16,208 nucleotides of DNA from Desulfobacterales bacterium (GTDB lineage Bacteria > Desulfobacterota > Desulfobacteria > Desulfobacterales > UBA2174_A), in contig JALOPD010000060.1 of NCBI GenBank assembly GCA_025454075.1, forward strand, positions 1-16,208, read 5' to 3'. The position numbers and the translations under genes were made by a program. Shown piece after piece: positions 6,956-14,521 of this stretch (position 1 is the stretch's first letter; every line of letters begins with the position of its first letter). Under the pieces are notes generated by a model, which worked only from the letters and a program-made list of their open reading frames with translations, was not told where the DNA came from and searched no databases.

Positions 6956-8089
6956 ATGAAATCGTTCACCGCTGTCCTGCTGGCCGGAGCGCTCCTCGCG
7001 TTGACGCCTTTTGCGGGGATGGCCGGGGATGAACCGTCGGGGTTCCTTCAGGTGACCGGGCCCTGCCGGCTGGAGTTCCCGCGGGACCATTCGCCGCACC
7101 CGGGGTTCCGCACGGAGTGGTGGTACTACACCGGGAACCTCAAGTCCGAAACGGGCCGCCACTTCGGCTACCAGCTCACCTTTTTCCGCTACCAGCTGAC
7201 GCCTTTCGGAGGGACGGCGGAGTGGCCGGACCCTCCATCGGCCTGGCGCACCCGACAGCTCTACATCGCCCACGCGGCGGTTTCCGACATTTCGGCCAAG
7301 CGCCACCTGCAGGCGGAGCGGGTCGGGCGGGATGCGCTCGGCATCGCCGGGTGGCTGCAATACGGCCCGGACGTGACCCTGTACCATCGGGGCTGGAGCG
7401 TCGTGATCTTCCCGAATGCCCACAAGCTGTCCGCTCACGGCGAGGACTTTTCGTTCACGCTTGCGCTGAAGCCGTCGAAACCGCCATCGCGCCACGGCAT
7501 CAACGGCTACAGCCGCAAGGGCTCGACACCGGAGCGGGCCAGCTGCTATTATTCCTACAGCCGGATGGAGACGACCGGAACCATCGCCGTCGGCGGCAAG
7601 GAGATGGCGGTGAAGGGCGTGAGCTGGATGGACCACGAGTTCAGCACGGCGCCCCTTGAGCCCGGGATCCAGGGTTGGGACTGGTTCAGCATCCAGCTGG
7701 CCGACAAGAGCGAGTTCATGATCTACCTGCTGCGCCAGGAGGGCGGCGGCCTGAACCCCGCCTCCAGCGGAAGCTACATCGACTCCCAGGGTTTCCTGCG
7801 GCACCTCGACCGCAGCTACTTCGAGGTCAGCGTGCTGGACTCCTGGAAAAGCAAGATCTCGGGGGCCGTCTACCCGTCGCGTTGGCAGATCAAGATCCCG
7901 CTGCTCGGCATCGATGTCGTCGTGACGTCGAACCTGCCGGACCAGGAAATGCGCACAACGGAGAGCACGGGCGTCACCTACTGGGAGGGCAGCGTCTCCG
8001 CCAAGGGAACCAAGGGCGGCAGCCCGATCGAGGGCCAGGGGTACGTGGAACTCACCGGGTACGCCGGGACTTTTTCAGCGCTCAAGTGA
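6956..8089 (+). CDS. Secreted CrtC/AttH-family lipocalin-fold protein
   Basis: The protein has 377 residues. A signal peptide is visible at residues 1-23 (MKS, a hydrophobic core, then a likely cut after GMA). The family signature follows: GFRTEWWYYTGNL near 50-62, GYQLTFFRY near 71-79, and WMDHEFST with GWDWFSIQL near 224-247. These define the carotenoid 1,2-hydratase (CrtC)/AttH family, a pair of lipocalin-like domains. Only some members hydrate carotenoids. No carotenoid genes are seen here, while an FtsX-type ABC transporter lies directly upstream, as in AttEFGH loci, so a periplasmic lipid-binding partner of that transporter is the better guess. The start codon has no strong ribosome site and is preceded by the 8-bp periodic array. 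The following ABC gene begins 6 bases after the stop. The family is firm; the ligand and any enzyme activity are unknown. Confidence 0.88.
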   Translation: MKSFTAVLLAGALLALTPFAGMAGDEPSGFLQVTGPCRLEFPRDHSPHPGFRTEWWYYTGNLKSETGRHFGYQLTFFRYQLTPFGGTAEWPDPPSAWRTRQLYIAHAAVSDISAKRHLQAERVGRDALGIAGWLQYGPDVTLYHRGWSVVIFPNAHKLSAHGEDFSFTLALKPSKPPSRHGINGYSRKGSTPERASCYYSYSRMETTGTIAVGGKEMAVKGVSWMDHEFSTAPLEPGIQGWDWFSIQLADKSEFMIYLLRQEGGGLNPASSGSYIDSQGFLRHLDRSYFEVSVLDSWKSKISGAVYPSRWQIKIPLLGIDVVVTSNLPDQEMRTTESTGVTYWEGSVSAKGTKGGSPIEGQGYVELTGYAGTFSALK

Positions 8090-8095
8090 CGACGT

Positions 8096-9007
8096 ATGCA
8101 GCCGATCATCGAAGTCCAGCATCTTTTCAAAAAATACCAAGACGTCACGGCCGTGGACGGCGTGTCCTTCACGGTGGGCCGCGGCGAGTTTTTCGGGCTG
8201 CTCGGCCCCAACGGCGCCGGGAAGACCACCACCATCCGCATGCTCTACGCTTTCTCGCCGCCGACGCGGGGGGTCATCCGCATCTTCGGGATGGACATCG
8301 CGCGCGACTGGCGCCGGATCAAGGCCCGCATCGGGGTCTGCCAGCAGGACAACACCCTGGACCCCGATCTGACGGTCGAGCAGAACCTGATCGTCTTCGC
8401 CGGCTATTTTTCGATCCCATCCAAGGAAGCCAAGGCCCGCGCGCGGGAGCTGCTCGAGTTTTTCGCCCTCTCCGGACGACGGGGCGCCAAGGTGATGGAC
8501 CTCTCCGGCGGAATGATCCGGCGGCTGATCCTGGCCCGCTCGCTCATCAACCGGCCGGAGCTCTTGATCCTCGACGAGCCGACCACCGGGCTCGATCCGC
8601 AGTCCCGCCACCAGGTCTGGGACCGGCTGGAGAAGCTCAAGGCGAGCGGCCTGAGCGTCGTGCTCACCACCCATTACATGGAGGAGGCGAGCCGGCTGTG
8701 CGACCGGCTGGTGATCGTGGACCACGGCAAGCTCCTCGTGGAGGGCAGCCCGGAAGAGCTGATCCTGAAGCACGCCGGCCGCAGCGTGATCGAGATCGGC
8801 GGCCCGGACCAGGCGCTGCGCGACTACCTGAAGGCCCACGCGGTCCCGCACGACGACCTGGGCCGGCGGATCCTCCTCTACACGCCGGACGGCAACGAGC
8901 TCAGCCACGCGGTGCGGGACAATTTCTGCCACCAGCAGTGCACCTTCCGCACCGGCACCCTGGAGGACGTATTCCTGCGGCTGACGGGGCGGGAGCTGCG
9001 GGAATGA
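8096..9007 (+). CDS. ABC transporter ATP-binding protein, NodI/DrrA type
   Basis: The protein has 303 residues. Walker A GPNGAGKT spans 37-44, the Q-loop VCQQD 81-85, the signature LSGGMIRRL 136-144 (the NodI-type variant ending in M and RR), Walker B LLILDEPTTGLDP 156-168, and the switch histidine lies in TTHYMEEA (191-198). About 80 C-terminal residues follow the ATPase core, as in NodI/DrrA exporters. Such ATPases drive ABC-2 permeases that export lipo-oligosaccharides, antibiotics or other lipophilic molecules. The partner permease is the next gene (gap 58 bases). The gene starts 6 bases after the AttH-like gene with no obvious ribosome site, so translation is probably coupled. The similarity to NodI is to the class; nodulation has nothing to do with it. 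Confidence 0.93.
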   Translation: MQPIIEVQHLFKKYQDVTAVDGVSFTVGRGEFFGLLGPNGAGKTTTIRMLYAFSPPTRGVIRIFGMDIARDWRRIKARIGVCQQDNTLDPDLTVEQNLIVFAGYFSIPSKEAKARARELLEFFALSGRRGAKVMDLSGGMIRRLILARSLINRPELLILDEPTTGLDPQSRHQVWDRLEKLKASGLSVVLTTHYMEEASRLCDRLVIVDHGKLLVEGSPEELILKHAGRSVIEIGGPDQALRDYLKAHAVPHDDLGRRILLYTPDGNELSHAVRDNFCHQQCTFRTGTLEDVFLRLTGRELRE

Positions 9008-9011
9008 ATCT

Positions 9012-9047
9012 GATCGGTCCGATCGGTCGGATCCCTCCGATCGGAAT
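9012..9047. repeat. Four tandem 9-bp repeats (GATCGGTCC type)
   Basis: Four consecutive 9-mers lie between the ATPase stop (9007) and the permease start (9066): GATCGGTCC, GATCGGTCG, GATCCCTCC and GATCGGAAT. The units are internally palindromic around CCGATCGG, so the transcript could fold on itself. The array leaves only GGAG (9051-9054) as a ribosome site for the permease. Confidence 0.75.
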
Positions 9048-9065
9048 CGCTGGAGTTCGCCATAC

Positions 9066-9851
9066 ATGATCCAACTCGACGACATATCCTGGCGCTTCGT
9101 CAAAGTCTGGAAGCGGAATCTGGTCACGTTCCAGAAGATCTGGAAAATCAACTTCATCGCGCCGCTCCTGGAGCCGCTGCTGTTCATCGCCGCCTTCGGC
9201 CTGGGGTTCGCCGGCCTGGTGGGCGCCGTCCGCTACGGCGGGGCCGAGTTTTCCTACACCGCCTTCATCGCGCCGGCCCTGATCGCCACCGCCGTCATGA
9301 ACAACGCCTTTTTCGAGACCACCTACGCCTCCTTCGTGCGCATGTACTACCAGAAGACCTTCGACGGCATGCTGGCCACCCCGCTGTCCATCGAGGAGAT
9401 CATCATCGCGGAGATCGTCTGGAGCGCCACCAAGGCCGCGGCCGCCGCCGGCATCATGCTCGGGGTGCTCAGCGCCTTCGGCTACGTCCAATACCCGTCG
9501 GGCCTGCTGGTCGTCCCGCTCGCGTTGTTGGGAGGGGCCGCCTTCGGAGCCATCGGCCTTTTCTTCACCGGGGTCATCCCCACGATCGAAATGTTCAACC
9601 TGCCCATCTTCCTGTTCGTGACGCCCATGTTTCTCTTCAGCGGCACGTTCTTCCCGGTCTCCAACCTGCCGACGTGGGCCAAGCCCCTGGCGCTCGCCTT
9701 CCCCCTCTATCACCTGGTGGAGCTCGCCCGGCTGGCCTGCCTCGGCCGCTGCGAGACCGTGCCATGGCTCAGCGTGGTTTATCTCGTGGTGTTCGCCGCC
9801 CTCTTTTCAGCCCTGGCCCTCCTCTGCATGCGCCGCCGACTCATCAAATAG
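9066..9851 (+). CDS. ABC-2 type permease, NodJ/DrrB family
   Basis: The protein has 261 residues. The cytoplasmic start KVWKRNLVTFQKIWKINF is followed by about six membrane helices near 33-53, 64-86, 113-139, 147-170, 178-197 and 233-255. Family marks include YYQKTFDGMLATPLS (94-108) after the second helix, and FLFSGTFFPVSNLP (189-202), the conserved ABC-2 segment before the last helix. It should form the membrane dimer driven by the 8096 ATPase and export a lipophilic substrate through the inner membrane. The ATG at 9066 is preceded by GGAG at a distance of 11 bases. It ends the gene series that began at 1441 or 3465; a GC-rich repeat and a new promoter follow. The substrate is unknown. Confidence 0.92.
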   Translation: MIQLDDISWRFVKVWKRNLVTFQKIWKINFIAPLLEPLLFIAAFGLGFAGLVGAVRYGGAEFSYTAFIAPALIATAVMNNAFFETTYASFVRMYYQKTFDGMLATPLSIEEIIIAEIVWSATKAAAAAGIMLGVLSAFGYVQYPSGLLVVPLALLGGAAFGAIGLFFTGVIPTIEMFNLPIFLFVTPMFLFSGTFFPVSNLPTWAKPLALAFPLYHLVELARLACLGRCETVPWLSVVYLVVFAALFSALALLCMRRRLIK

Positions 9852-9865
9852 AGGCCCCCCGGCTC

Positions 9866-9906
9866 AGGCGGTCTTCAACGCCGCCTCCGGGCAGGCCCGG
9901 GCCTTT
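9866..9906 (+). terminator. Possible weak terminator after the NodJ-like gene
   Basis: AGGCGG (9866-9871) and CCGCCT (9881-9886) form a 6-bp stem with a 9-base loop. Directly after it, AGGCCCGGGCCT (9893-9904) is a perfect 12-bp palindrome followed by only a short T stretch. The position between two transcription units fits, but the missing long T-run makes the call weak. Confidence 0.3.
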
Positions 9907-9959
9907 CGCGGATTCCGGACCCCCCGCACAAAACCCCCGCTCGCCGCCTGCTATTTTTA

Positions 9960-9989
9960 TTGACAGCGATTGAAATATCGGGTTATCAA
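9960..9989 (+). promoter_or_regulatory. Probable sigma70-type promoter for the lipid-modification operon
   Basis: A perfect TTGACA (9960-9965) and TATCAA (9984-9989, four of six consensus bases) are 18 bases apart in an unusually AT-rich patch of the 237-base gap. Transcription would begin near 9996, about 90 bases before the desaturase start. Confidence 0.5.
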
Positions 9990-10088
9990 AATCCGTTATG
10001 CCGCATCCCAAGGGCGGTAAACGAATGATCACTCTTTTGGCGTCCATCTCCGGCGCAGCGCCGACGATCGCCCCCCGAGGGAGGCCCC

Positions 10089-11066
10089 TTGGAACAACCT
10101 GAAACCCACCCCCTTTGGATCGCCGTTCTGCGCTGGTTCGACTCGGAGGCGGGGATGGGCTCCGCGCCGGCCGAGGGCGGCCGGCGCGTGGAGTGGGTGC
10201 GGATCATCCCCTTCATCATCCTGCACGGCATGTGCCTGGGGGTGGTCTGGGTGGGGTGGAGCCGGGTCGCGGTGGCGGCAGCGGCCGCGCTCTATTTCGT
10301 GCGCATGTTCGCCATCACCGGGTTCTACCACCGCTATTTTTCCCACAAGACCTACCGGGCGAACCGTTTCTGGCAGTTCGTCTTCGCCGTGCTGGGCAAC
10401 GCGGCCGTGCAGCGCGGGCCCCTGTGGTGGGCATCCCATCACCGGCACCACCACCGCTTTGCGGACACGGAGGAGGACCCGCATTCGCCTACGCGGCACG
10501 GCTTCTGGTGGAGCCACATCGGCTGGCTGACCTCCGACCGGCACTTCCCGACCCGGGCGAAATACGTGAAAGACTGGGCCCGCTTCCCCGAGCTGGTCTG
10601 GCTCAACCGGTTCGACACCCTGGTGCCCGTCCTGTTGGCGGCAGCGCTGTATGGCCTCGGTGCGCTGCTGGAGGCCCGCGCCCCGCATCTCGGGACCAGC
10701 GGCCCGCAGATGCTGATCTGGGGCTTTTTCATCTCCTCCACGGTTCTTTTCCACGCGACGGTCACCATCAACTCGCTGGACCACATGATCGGGCGCCGGC
10801 GCTACGAAACGCCGGACACCAGCCGCAACAACTGGTTGCTGGCGCTCGTCACGCTGGGCGAAGGCTGGCACAACAACCACCACCACTACGCCATTTCCGC
10901 CCGCCAGGGTTTTTTTTGGTGGGAGATCGATGTCACCTATTATCTTCTCAAGCTGATGTCCTGGGTCGGAATCGTGCGGGACCTGCGGCCGGTGCCGGAG
11001 CACGTGCGCGCCTCGGGCCGGCTTCCGGCGGCCGGCCCCGGACGAACATGCGACACCCAGCGATGA
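10089..11066 (+). CDS. Membrane fatty-acyl desaturase, stearoyl-CoA/delta-9 type
   Basis: The protein has 325 residues. It carries the three histidine boxes that hold the di-iron centre: HRYFSH (81-86), HHRHHH (117-122) and HNNHHH (261-266), plus NSLDH (228-232), where acyl-CoA desaturases place a further ligand. Hydrophobic stretches near 38-57, 60-78, 95-110, 178-194 and 206-225 give the usual membrane-embedded layout. It should insert a cis double bond into an acyl chain using O2 and an electron donor, which is notable if the host is mainly anaerobic. The chosen start is TTG at 10089, close behind GAGGGAGG; an ATG at 10155 with its own GGAGG is an alternative and would shorten the protein by 22 residues. 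It heads a co-directional set with the FAD protein (gap 15 bases), DUF1365 and Cfa-like genes. Confidence 0.9.
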   Translation: MEQPETHPLWIAVLRWFDSEAGMGSAPAEGGRRVEWVRIIPFIILHGMCLGVVWVGWSRVAVAAAAALYFVRMFAITGFYHRYFSHKTYRANRFWQFVFAVLGNAAVQRGPLWWASHHRHHHRFADTEEDPHSPTRHGFWWSHIGWLTSDRHFPTRAKYVKDWARFPELVWLNRFDTLVPVLLAAALYGLGALLEARAPHLGTSGPQMLIWGFFISSTVLFHATVTINSLDHMIGRRRYETPDTSRNNWLLALVTLGEGWHNNHHHYAISARQGFFWWEIDVTYYLLKLMSWVGIVRDLRPVPEHVRASGRLPAAGPGRTCDTQR

Positions 11067-11081
11067 AGGGAGCGGCCATTC

Positions 11082-12326
11082 ATGCGGATCGCCATCGTCG
11101 GCAGCGGCATCTCGGGGCTGGTCAGCGCTTATCTCTTGAGCGACGGGCACGACATCACGCTGTTCGAAGCCAACGACTACGTCGGCGGGCACACGAACAC
11201 CGAGGACGTCGCCTGGCAGGGCAGGACCTATGCGGTGAACACCGGGTTCATCGTGTTCAACGCAGCGACCTACCCGAACTTCATCACCCTCATGAAGCGG
11301 CTGGGCGTGGAGTGGCAGCCCTCGGTCATGAGCTTCAGCGTTCAGTGCGAAAAAACCGGCCTGGAGTTCAGCCCCAGCAATTTGAATTCGCTTTTCATCC
11401 AGCGCATCAACCTGCTGCGGCCCTCTTTTTACCGGATGCTGCTGGATGTGTACCGCTTCAAGCGGGATTCCGAGGAGCTGCTGCGGGCCGATGATTACGG
11501 CCTGACGCTGGATGCGTTTCTGAAGCGCAAGGGCTACTCCCGCGCCTTCATCCAACATTTCATCATTCCCATGGGCGAGGCCATCTGGTCCGCCGACCCC
11601 GTGGCGTTCGACCGCTTCCCGGCGCGTTACTTCGCCCAGTTTTTCAAAAACCACGGGTTCCTGGAGGTGCGCAACCAGCCCCAATGGCTGACGATCAAGG
11701 GCGGCTCCCGCCAATACATCCGGCCGATCACGGAACCGTTCCGCGACCGCATCCGGCTGAACTCCCCGGTGCGTTCGGTCCGCCGGCGGCCCGGCGGCGT
11801 GGAGGTGGAAGCCGCCGGCGGCCGTCCCGAGGCCTTCGACAAGGTGGTGATCGCCGCCCACAGCGATCAGGCCCTGAGCCTGCTGGCCGATGCTTCGGAA
11901 GCCGAACGGTCCGTCCTGGGGGCCATCCCCTACCAGGAAAACCACACGATCCTGCACACGGACAGCTCGATTCTGCCGAAAAAGCGGGCGGCGTGGGCCA
12001 GCTGGAACTACCACATACCGAAGCAGGCGCTCGGCCGGGTGGCCGTGACCTACTACATGAACATGCTTCAGAGCCTCGACGCGCCGGCAGCCTTCTGCGT
12101 CTCTCTCAACCTGCAGGCGGCGGTCGACCGGCGGAAGGTGATCAAACCGATGGTCTACCACCACCCCGTCTACAACCCGGAAAGCCTGGCGGCCCGCGGG
12201 CGCCTGAAAGAGATCAACGGCGTCAACCACACCTTCTTCGCCGGGGCCTACTGGGGCTACGGGTTCCACGAAGACGGGGTCAACAGCGCGCTCGAGGTCT
12301 GCCGGCATTTCGGGAAAGGGTTATGA
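11082..12326 (+). CDS. FAD-dependent amine-oxidase-like protein of the Cfa-associated group
   Basis: The protein has 414 residues. The N-terminus MRIAIVGSGISGLVSAYLL is a dinucleotide-binding fold; the acid in LFEAND (27-32) should bind the FAD ribose, and YVGGHTNT (33-40) is the conserved RxGG-like segment. The C-terminal FAGAYWGYGFHEDGVNSA region (about 385-402) closes the FAD site. The family is the flavin amine-oxidase superfamily, but this subgroup repeatedly stands beside DUF1365 and Cfa-like methyltransferase genes, as here, so its substrate is more likely a fatty acyl chain than an amine. In furan-fatty-acid pathways described in alphaproteobacteria a flavoprotein oxidises a methylated acyl chain; that parallel is inference. 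AAGGGAG lies at a good distance before the ATG. The stop is followed by a 108-base gap holding a periodic repeat. Confidence 0.87.
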   Translation: MRIAIVGSGISGLVSAYLLSDGHDITLFEANDYVGGHTNTEDVAWQGRTYAVNTGFIVFNAATYPNFITLMKRLGVEWQPSVMSFSVQCEKTGLEFSPSNLNSLFIQRINLLRPSFYRMLLDVYRFKRDSEELLRADDYGLTLDAFLKRKGYSRAFIQHFIIPMGEAIWSADPVAFDRFPARYFAQFFKNHGFLEVRNQPQWLTIKGGSRQYIRPITEPFRDRIRLNSPVRSVRRRPGGVEVEAAGGRPEAFDKVVIAAHSDQALSLLADASEAERSVLGAIPYQENHTILHTDSSILPKKRAAWASWNYHIPKQALGRVAVTYYMNMLQSLDAPAAFCVSLNLQAAVDRRKVIKPMVYHHPVYNPESLAARGRLKEINGVNHTFFAGAYWGYGFHEDGVNSALEVCRHFGKGL

Positions 12327-12376
12327 AATGCCTCTAGTGCCTGAGTTTTGAAAAGGCGCACGACATGGGGTTTAGC

Positions 12377-12392
12377 GTTCAAAAGCTTGAAC
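12377..12392. repeat. Short inverted repeat GTTCAA-AAGC-TTGAAC
   Basis: Two perfect 6-bp arms (12377-12382 and 12387-12392) flank AAGC, at the left edge of the 7-8 bp periodic array. The same GTTCAA/TTGAAC words make the inverted repeat in the array at 6759-6950. It could be a small hairpin or a protein site; function is unknown. Confidence 0.45.
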
Positions 12393-12434
12393 AATCAACC
12401 CGTCAACCAATAACCTACCAACCCACCAACCGTC
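12389..12434. repeat. Second periodic array, AACC units every 7-8 bp, up to the start codon
   Basis: AAC recurs at 12390, 12397, 12405, 12412, 12420 and 12428, at steps of 7, 8, 7, 8 and 8 bases, with units such as AACCCGTC, AACCAATA and AACCTACC. The stretch is nearly free of G and has no Shine-Dalgarno sequence, yet runs straight to the ATG at 12435. In spacing, AAC core and position it is a shorter version of the array at 6759-6950. Confidence 0.7.
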
Positions 12435-13220
12435 ATGCTCGCTAGCTGCATCTACGAAGGCACCATCCGGCACCGGCGGTTTCGGCCGGTGGAGAACGCC
12501 TTCCGCTACCGGCTGTTTCTGGTGTACCTGGACCTCTCCGAAACGGGGCGGGTCTTCGCCCTGCACCCGTTCTGGGCCTGCGATCGGCCCAACATCGCCT
12601 GGTTCCGGCGCCGGGACCATTTCGGGGACCCGCGCATTTCCCTGGAGCAGGCGGTGCGCGACCTCGTGGAGGTCCGCACGGGGCGGCGGCCGGCCGGCCC
12701 CGTCCGGGTGCTCTGCCACATGCGTTACTTCGGCCACTGCTTCAACCCGGCGAGCTTCTTCTACTGCTGGGATTCCTCCGACACCCGGGTGGAAACCATT
12801 ATCGTGGAGATCCACAACACCCCCTGGGGCGAGAGGCACACCTACGTGCTGGACCGGGCCTGCAACCAGCACCCCGTCGCCGGCTGGCACCGCCACCAGA
12901 TGGCCAAGGAGTTCCACGTCTCCCCGTTCATCGACATGGACATCCGCTACGACTGGCGGTTCAGGGAGCCCGGGGAGGAGCTGAAGGTCCACATGATCGA
13001 CTACGCGAAGGGCGCCAGGCTTTTCGACGCCAGCCTGGCCCTGCGGCGCACGGAGATCACCCCGGGCAGCCTGACCCGGGTGCTGGTCCGGTACCCGCTG
13101 ATGACCGTGAAGGTGGTCGCCATGATCTACTGGCAGGCCCTGCGGCTCAAGCGCAAGGGGGCCCCGGTCTACACCCACCCCGGGAAGCGCCCGGCCCCGG
13201 CGCCAAGGATTCTGCCATGA
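12435..13220 (+). CDS. DUF1365 family protein (Cfa-associated)
   Basis: The protein has 261 residues. It shows the full DUF1365 pattern: IRHRRFRPVENAFRYRLF (11-28), GHCFNPASFFYC (100-111, usually GYCFNP), EIHNTPWGERHTYVL (125-139) and KEFHVSPFIDMD (158-169), ending with YPLMTVKV and IYWQALRLKRKGAP. The biochemical function of the family is not established; it is found almost always with Cfa-like methyltransferases and FAD amine-oxidase-like proteins, so a role in making or protecting modified fatty acids is the accepted guess. The gene overlaps the next by ATGA (13217-13220), a tight coupling. No ribosome site is visible before the ATG; the periodic array occupies that place. The start is supported by the conserved YEGTIRHRR just after it. 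Confidence 0.92.
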   Translation: MLASCIYEGTIRHRRFRPVENAFRYRLFLVYLDLSETGRVFALHPFWACDRPNIAWFRRRDHFGDPRISLEQAVRDLVEVRTGRRPAGPVRVLCHMRYFGHCFNPASFFYCWDSSDTRVETIIVEIHNTPWGERHTYVLDRACNQHPVAGWHRHQMAKEFHVSPFIDMDIRYDWRFREPGEELKVHMIDYAKGARLFDASLALRRTEITPGSLTRVLVRYPLMTVKVVAMIYWQALRLKRKGAPVYTHPGKRPAPAPRILP

Positions 13221-14500
13221 CGGAGCTCATCGTCCCCGCCGAAGCCCCGGCCCCCGAGAACCTCAAGGTCCGTTCGCTGGACCGGTTTTCGCGCCGGATT
13301 CTGCTGAAACTCCTGGAGCGTATCGAGCGCGGCCGGCTCGTCATCGCCGACGGCTCGGAGCGGGTAGCCTTCGGCCGCGTTTCCGAGGCGTTTCCGCTCG
13401 AAGCCGTCATCACCGTCCACCACCAGCGCTTCTACGGCGACTGCCTCTTCCGGGGCACCATCGGGGCCGGCGAGGCCTACATGGCCGGCTTCTGGTCGGC
13501 CGACGACCTCACCGCCGTGGTGCGCATCTTCGCCCTGCACCCGGAAGTGTTCAGCGGCATGGACACGGGCATGGCCCGGATCATGGCCCCGGTCGTCAAG
13601 ACCCTCCACGCCCTGAACAAGAACACGCGCGCGGGCAGCCGCCGCAACATCGTGGCCCACTACGACCTCGGCAACGACTTCTACCGGCTCTTCCTGGACG
13701 AGACCCTGACCTACTCCTGCGGGATCTTCGAGCGCCCGGACAGCACGCTCGCCGAGGCATCGACGGCCAAGTACGATCGCGTCTGCCGCAAGCTGGGCCT
13801 GGCGGCGTCCGACCACGTGCTCGAGATCGGCACCGGCTGGGGCGGGTTTGCCCTGCACGCGGCGCGGCACTGCGGCTGCCGGGTCACCACGACCACCATT
13901 TCCGACCGCCAGCACGAGCTGGCCGCCCGGCGCATTGCGGAGGCCGGGCTTTCGGATCGCATTACGCTGCTCAAGCAGGACTACCGCGACCTGGCCGGGA
14001 CCTTCGACAAGCTGGTCTCGATCGAGATGATCGAGGCCGTGGGGCATCAGTTCCTGGATGCGTTCTTCCGGGCCTGCAGCGACCGCCTGAAGCCCGACGG
14101 CGTGATGCTGCTGCAGGCCATCACCATCCGCGACCAGGTCTTCGACTGGCACAAGAAGAACGTGGACTTCATCAAGCGCTACATCTTCCCCGGAAGCTGC
14201 ATCCCCTCGGTGGCGGCCGTCTGCGGTTCCATCGCCCGGGCCTCCGACCTGCGGCTGTTTCACCTGGAGGACATCACCCCGCACTATGCAACGACCCTCA
14301 GGCACTGGCGCGAGAATTTCTTCCGCAGCATCGAGCGGGTCAAGGCCTTGGGCTTCCCGGAGACCTTCATCCGCATGTGGGAGTTCTACCTGTGCTATTG
14401 CGAAGGGGGCTTTGCCGAGCGCTACCTGGGCGACGTGCAGATCGTCTTCACGAAACCGCTGTGCCGGAAAGCACCGCTTCTTTTACCCCTGCCGGGGTGA
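13217..14500 (+). CDS. Cyclopropane-fatty-acyl-phospholipid synthase-like methyltransferase
   Basis: The protein has 427 residues, somewhat longer than E. coli Cfa. A lipid-binding N-terminal part (about 1-135) precedes NIVAHYDLGNDFYRLFLD (144-161), TYSCGIF (165-171, usually YSCAYF), the SAM site VLEIGTGWGG (201-210, with Thr where Cys is common), KQDYRD (253-258), IEMIEAVGHQ (269-278), RYIFPGSCIPS (321-331), HYATTLRHW (356-364) and FYLCYCEGGF (390-399). The family uses SAM to methylate a cis double bond of a membrane phospholipid, giving a cyclopropane ring or, in variants, a methyl branch or methylene. The bicarbonate-pocket motif reads EAVG instead of EHVG, a feature I associate with the variants beside DUF1365 genes. 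It would act on products of the desaturase at 10089, at the inner membrane's cytoplasmic face. Confidence 0.93.
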   Translation: MTELIVPAEAPAPENLKVRSLDRFSRRILLKLLERIERGRLVIADGSERVAFGRVSEAFPLEAVITVHHQRFYGDCLFRGTIGAGEAYMAGFWSADDLTAVVRIFALHPEVFSGMDTGMARIMAPVVKTLHALNKNTRAGSRRNIVAHYDLGNDFYRLFLDETLTYSCGIFERPDSTLAEASTAKYDRVCRKLGLAASDHVLEIGTGWGGFALHAARHCGCRVTTTTISDRQHELAARRIAEAGLSDRITLLKQDYRDLAGTFDKLVSIEMIEAVGHQFLDAFFRACSDRLKPDGVMLLQAITIRDQVFDWHKKNVDFIKRYIFPGSCIPSVAAVCGSIARASDLRLFHLEDITPHYATTLRHWRENFFRSIERVKALGFPETFIRMWEFYLCYCEGGFAERYLGDVQIVFTKPLCRKAPLLLPLPG

Positions 14501-14521
14501 GGCCTCGGGGGCCCCGGGCGC

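Noticed and set aside
6956..8089. Carotenoid biosynthesis (CrtC hydratase) as the function of this gene
   Set aside because: No other carotenoid genes are visible, the protein is secreted, and it follows an AttE/AttFG-like transporter, so the general AttH-like name is safer.
7675..9069. Open frame of 464 codons on the plus strand overlapping the AttH-like and NodI-like genes
   Set aside because: It is out of frame with two genes that have complete family motifs, and the product is Arg/Gly/Pro/Ala-rich shadow sequence.
8096..9851. Nod-factor export by a true NodIJ system
   Set aside because: The proteins belong to the NodI/NodJ class, but no nodulation genes are present; the class covers many lipophile exporters.
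10029..12308. Open frame of 759 codons on the minus strand opposite the desaturase and FAD protein genes
   Set aside because: The sense strand carries complete histidine boxes and an FAD site; the antisense product is compositionally biased and motif-free.
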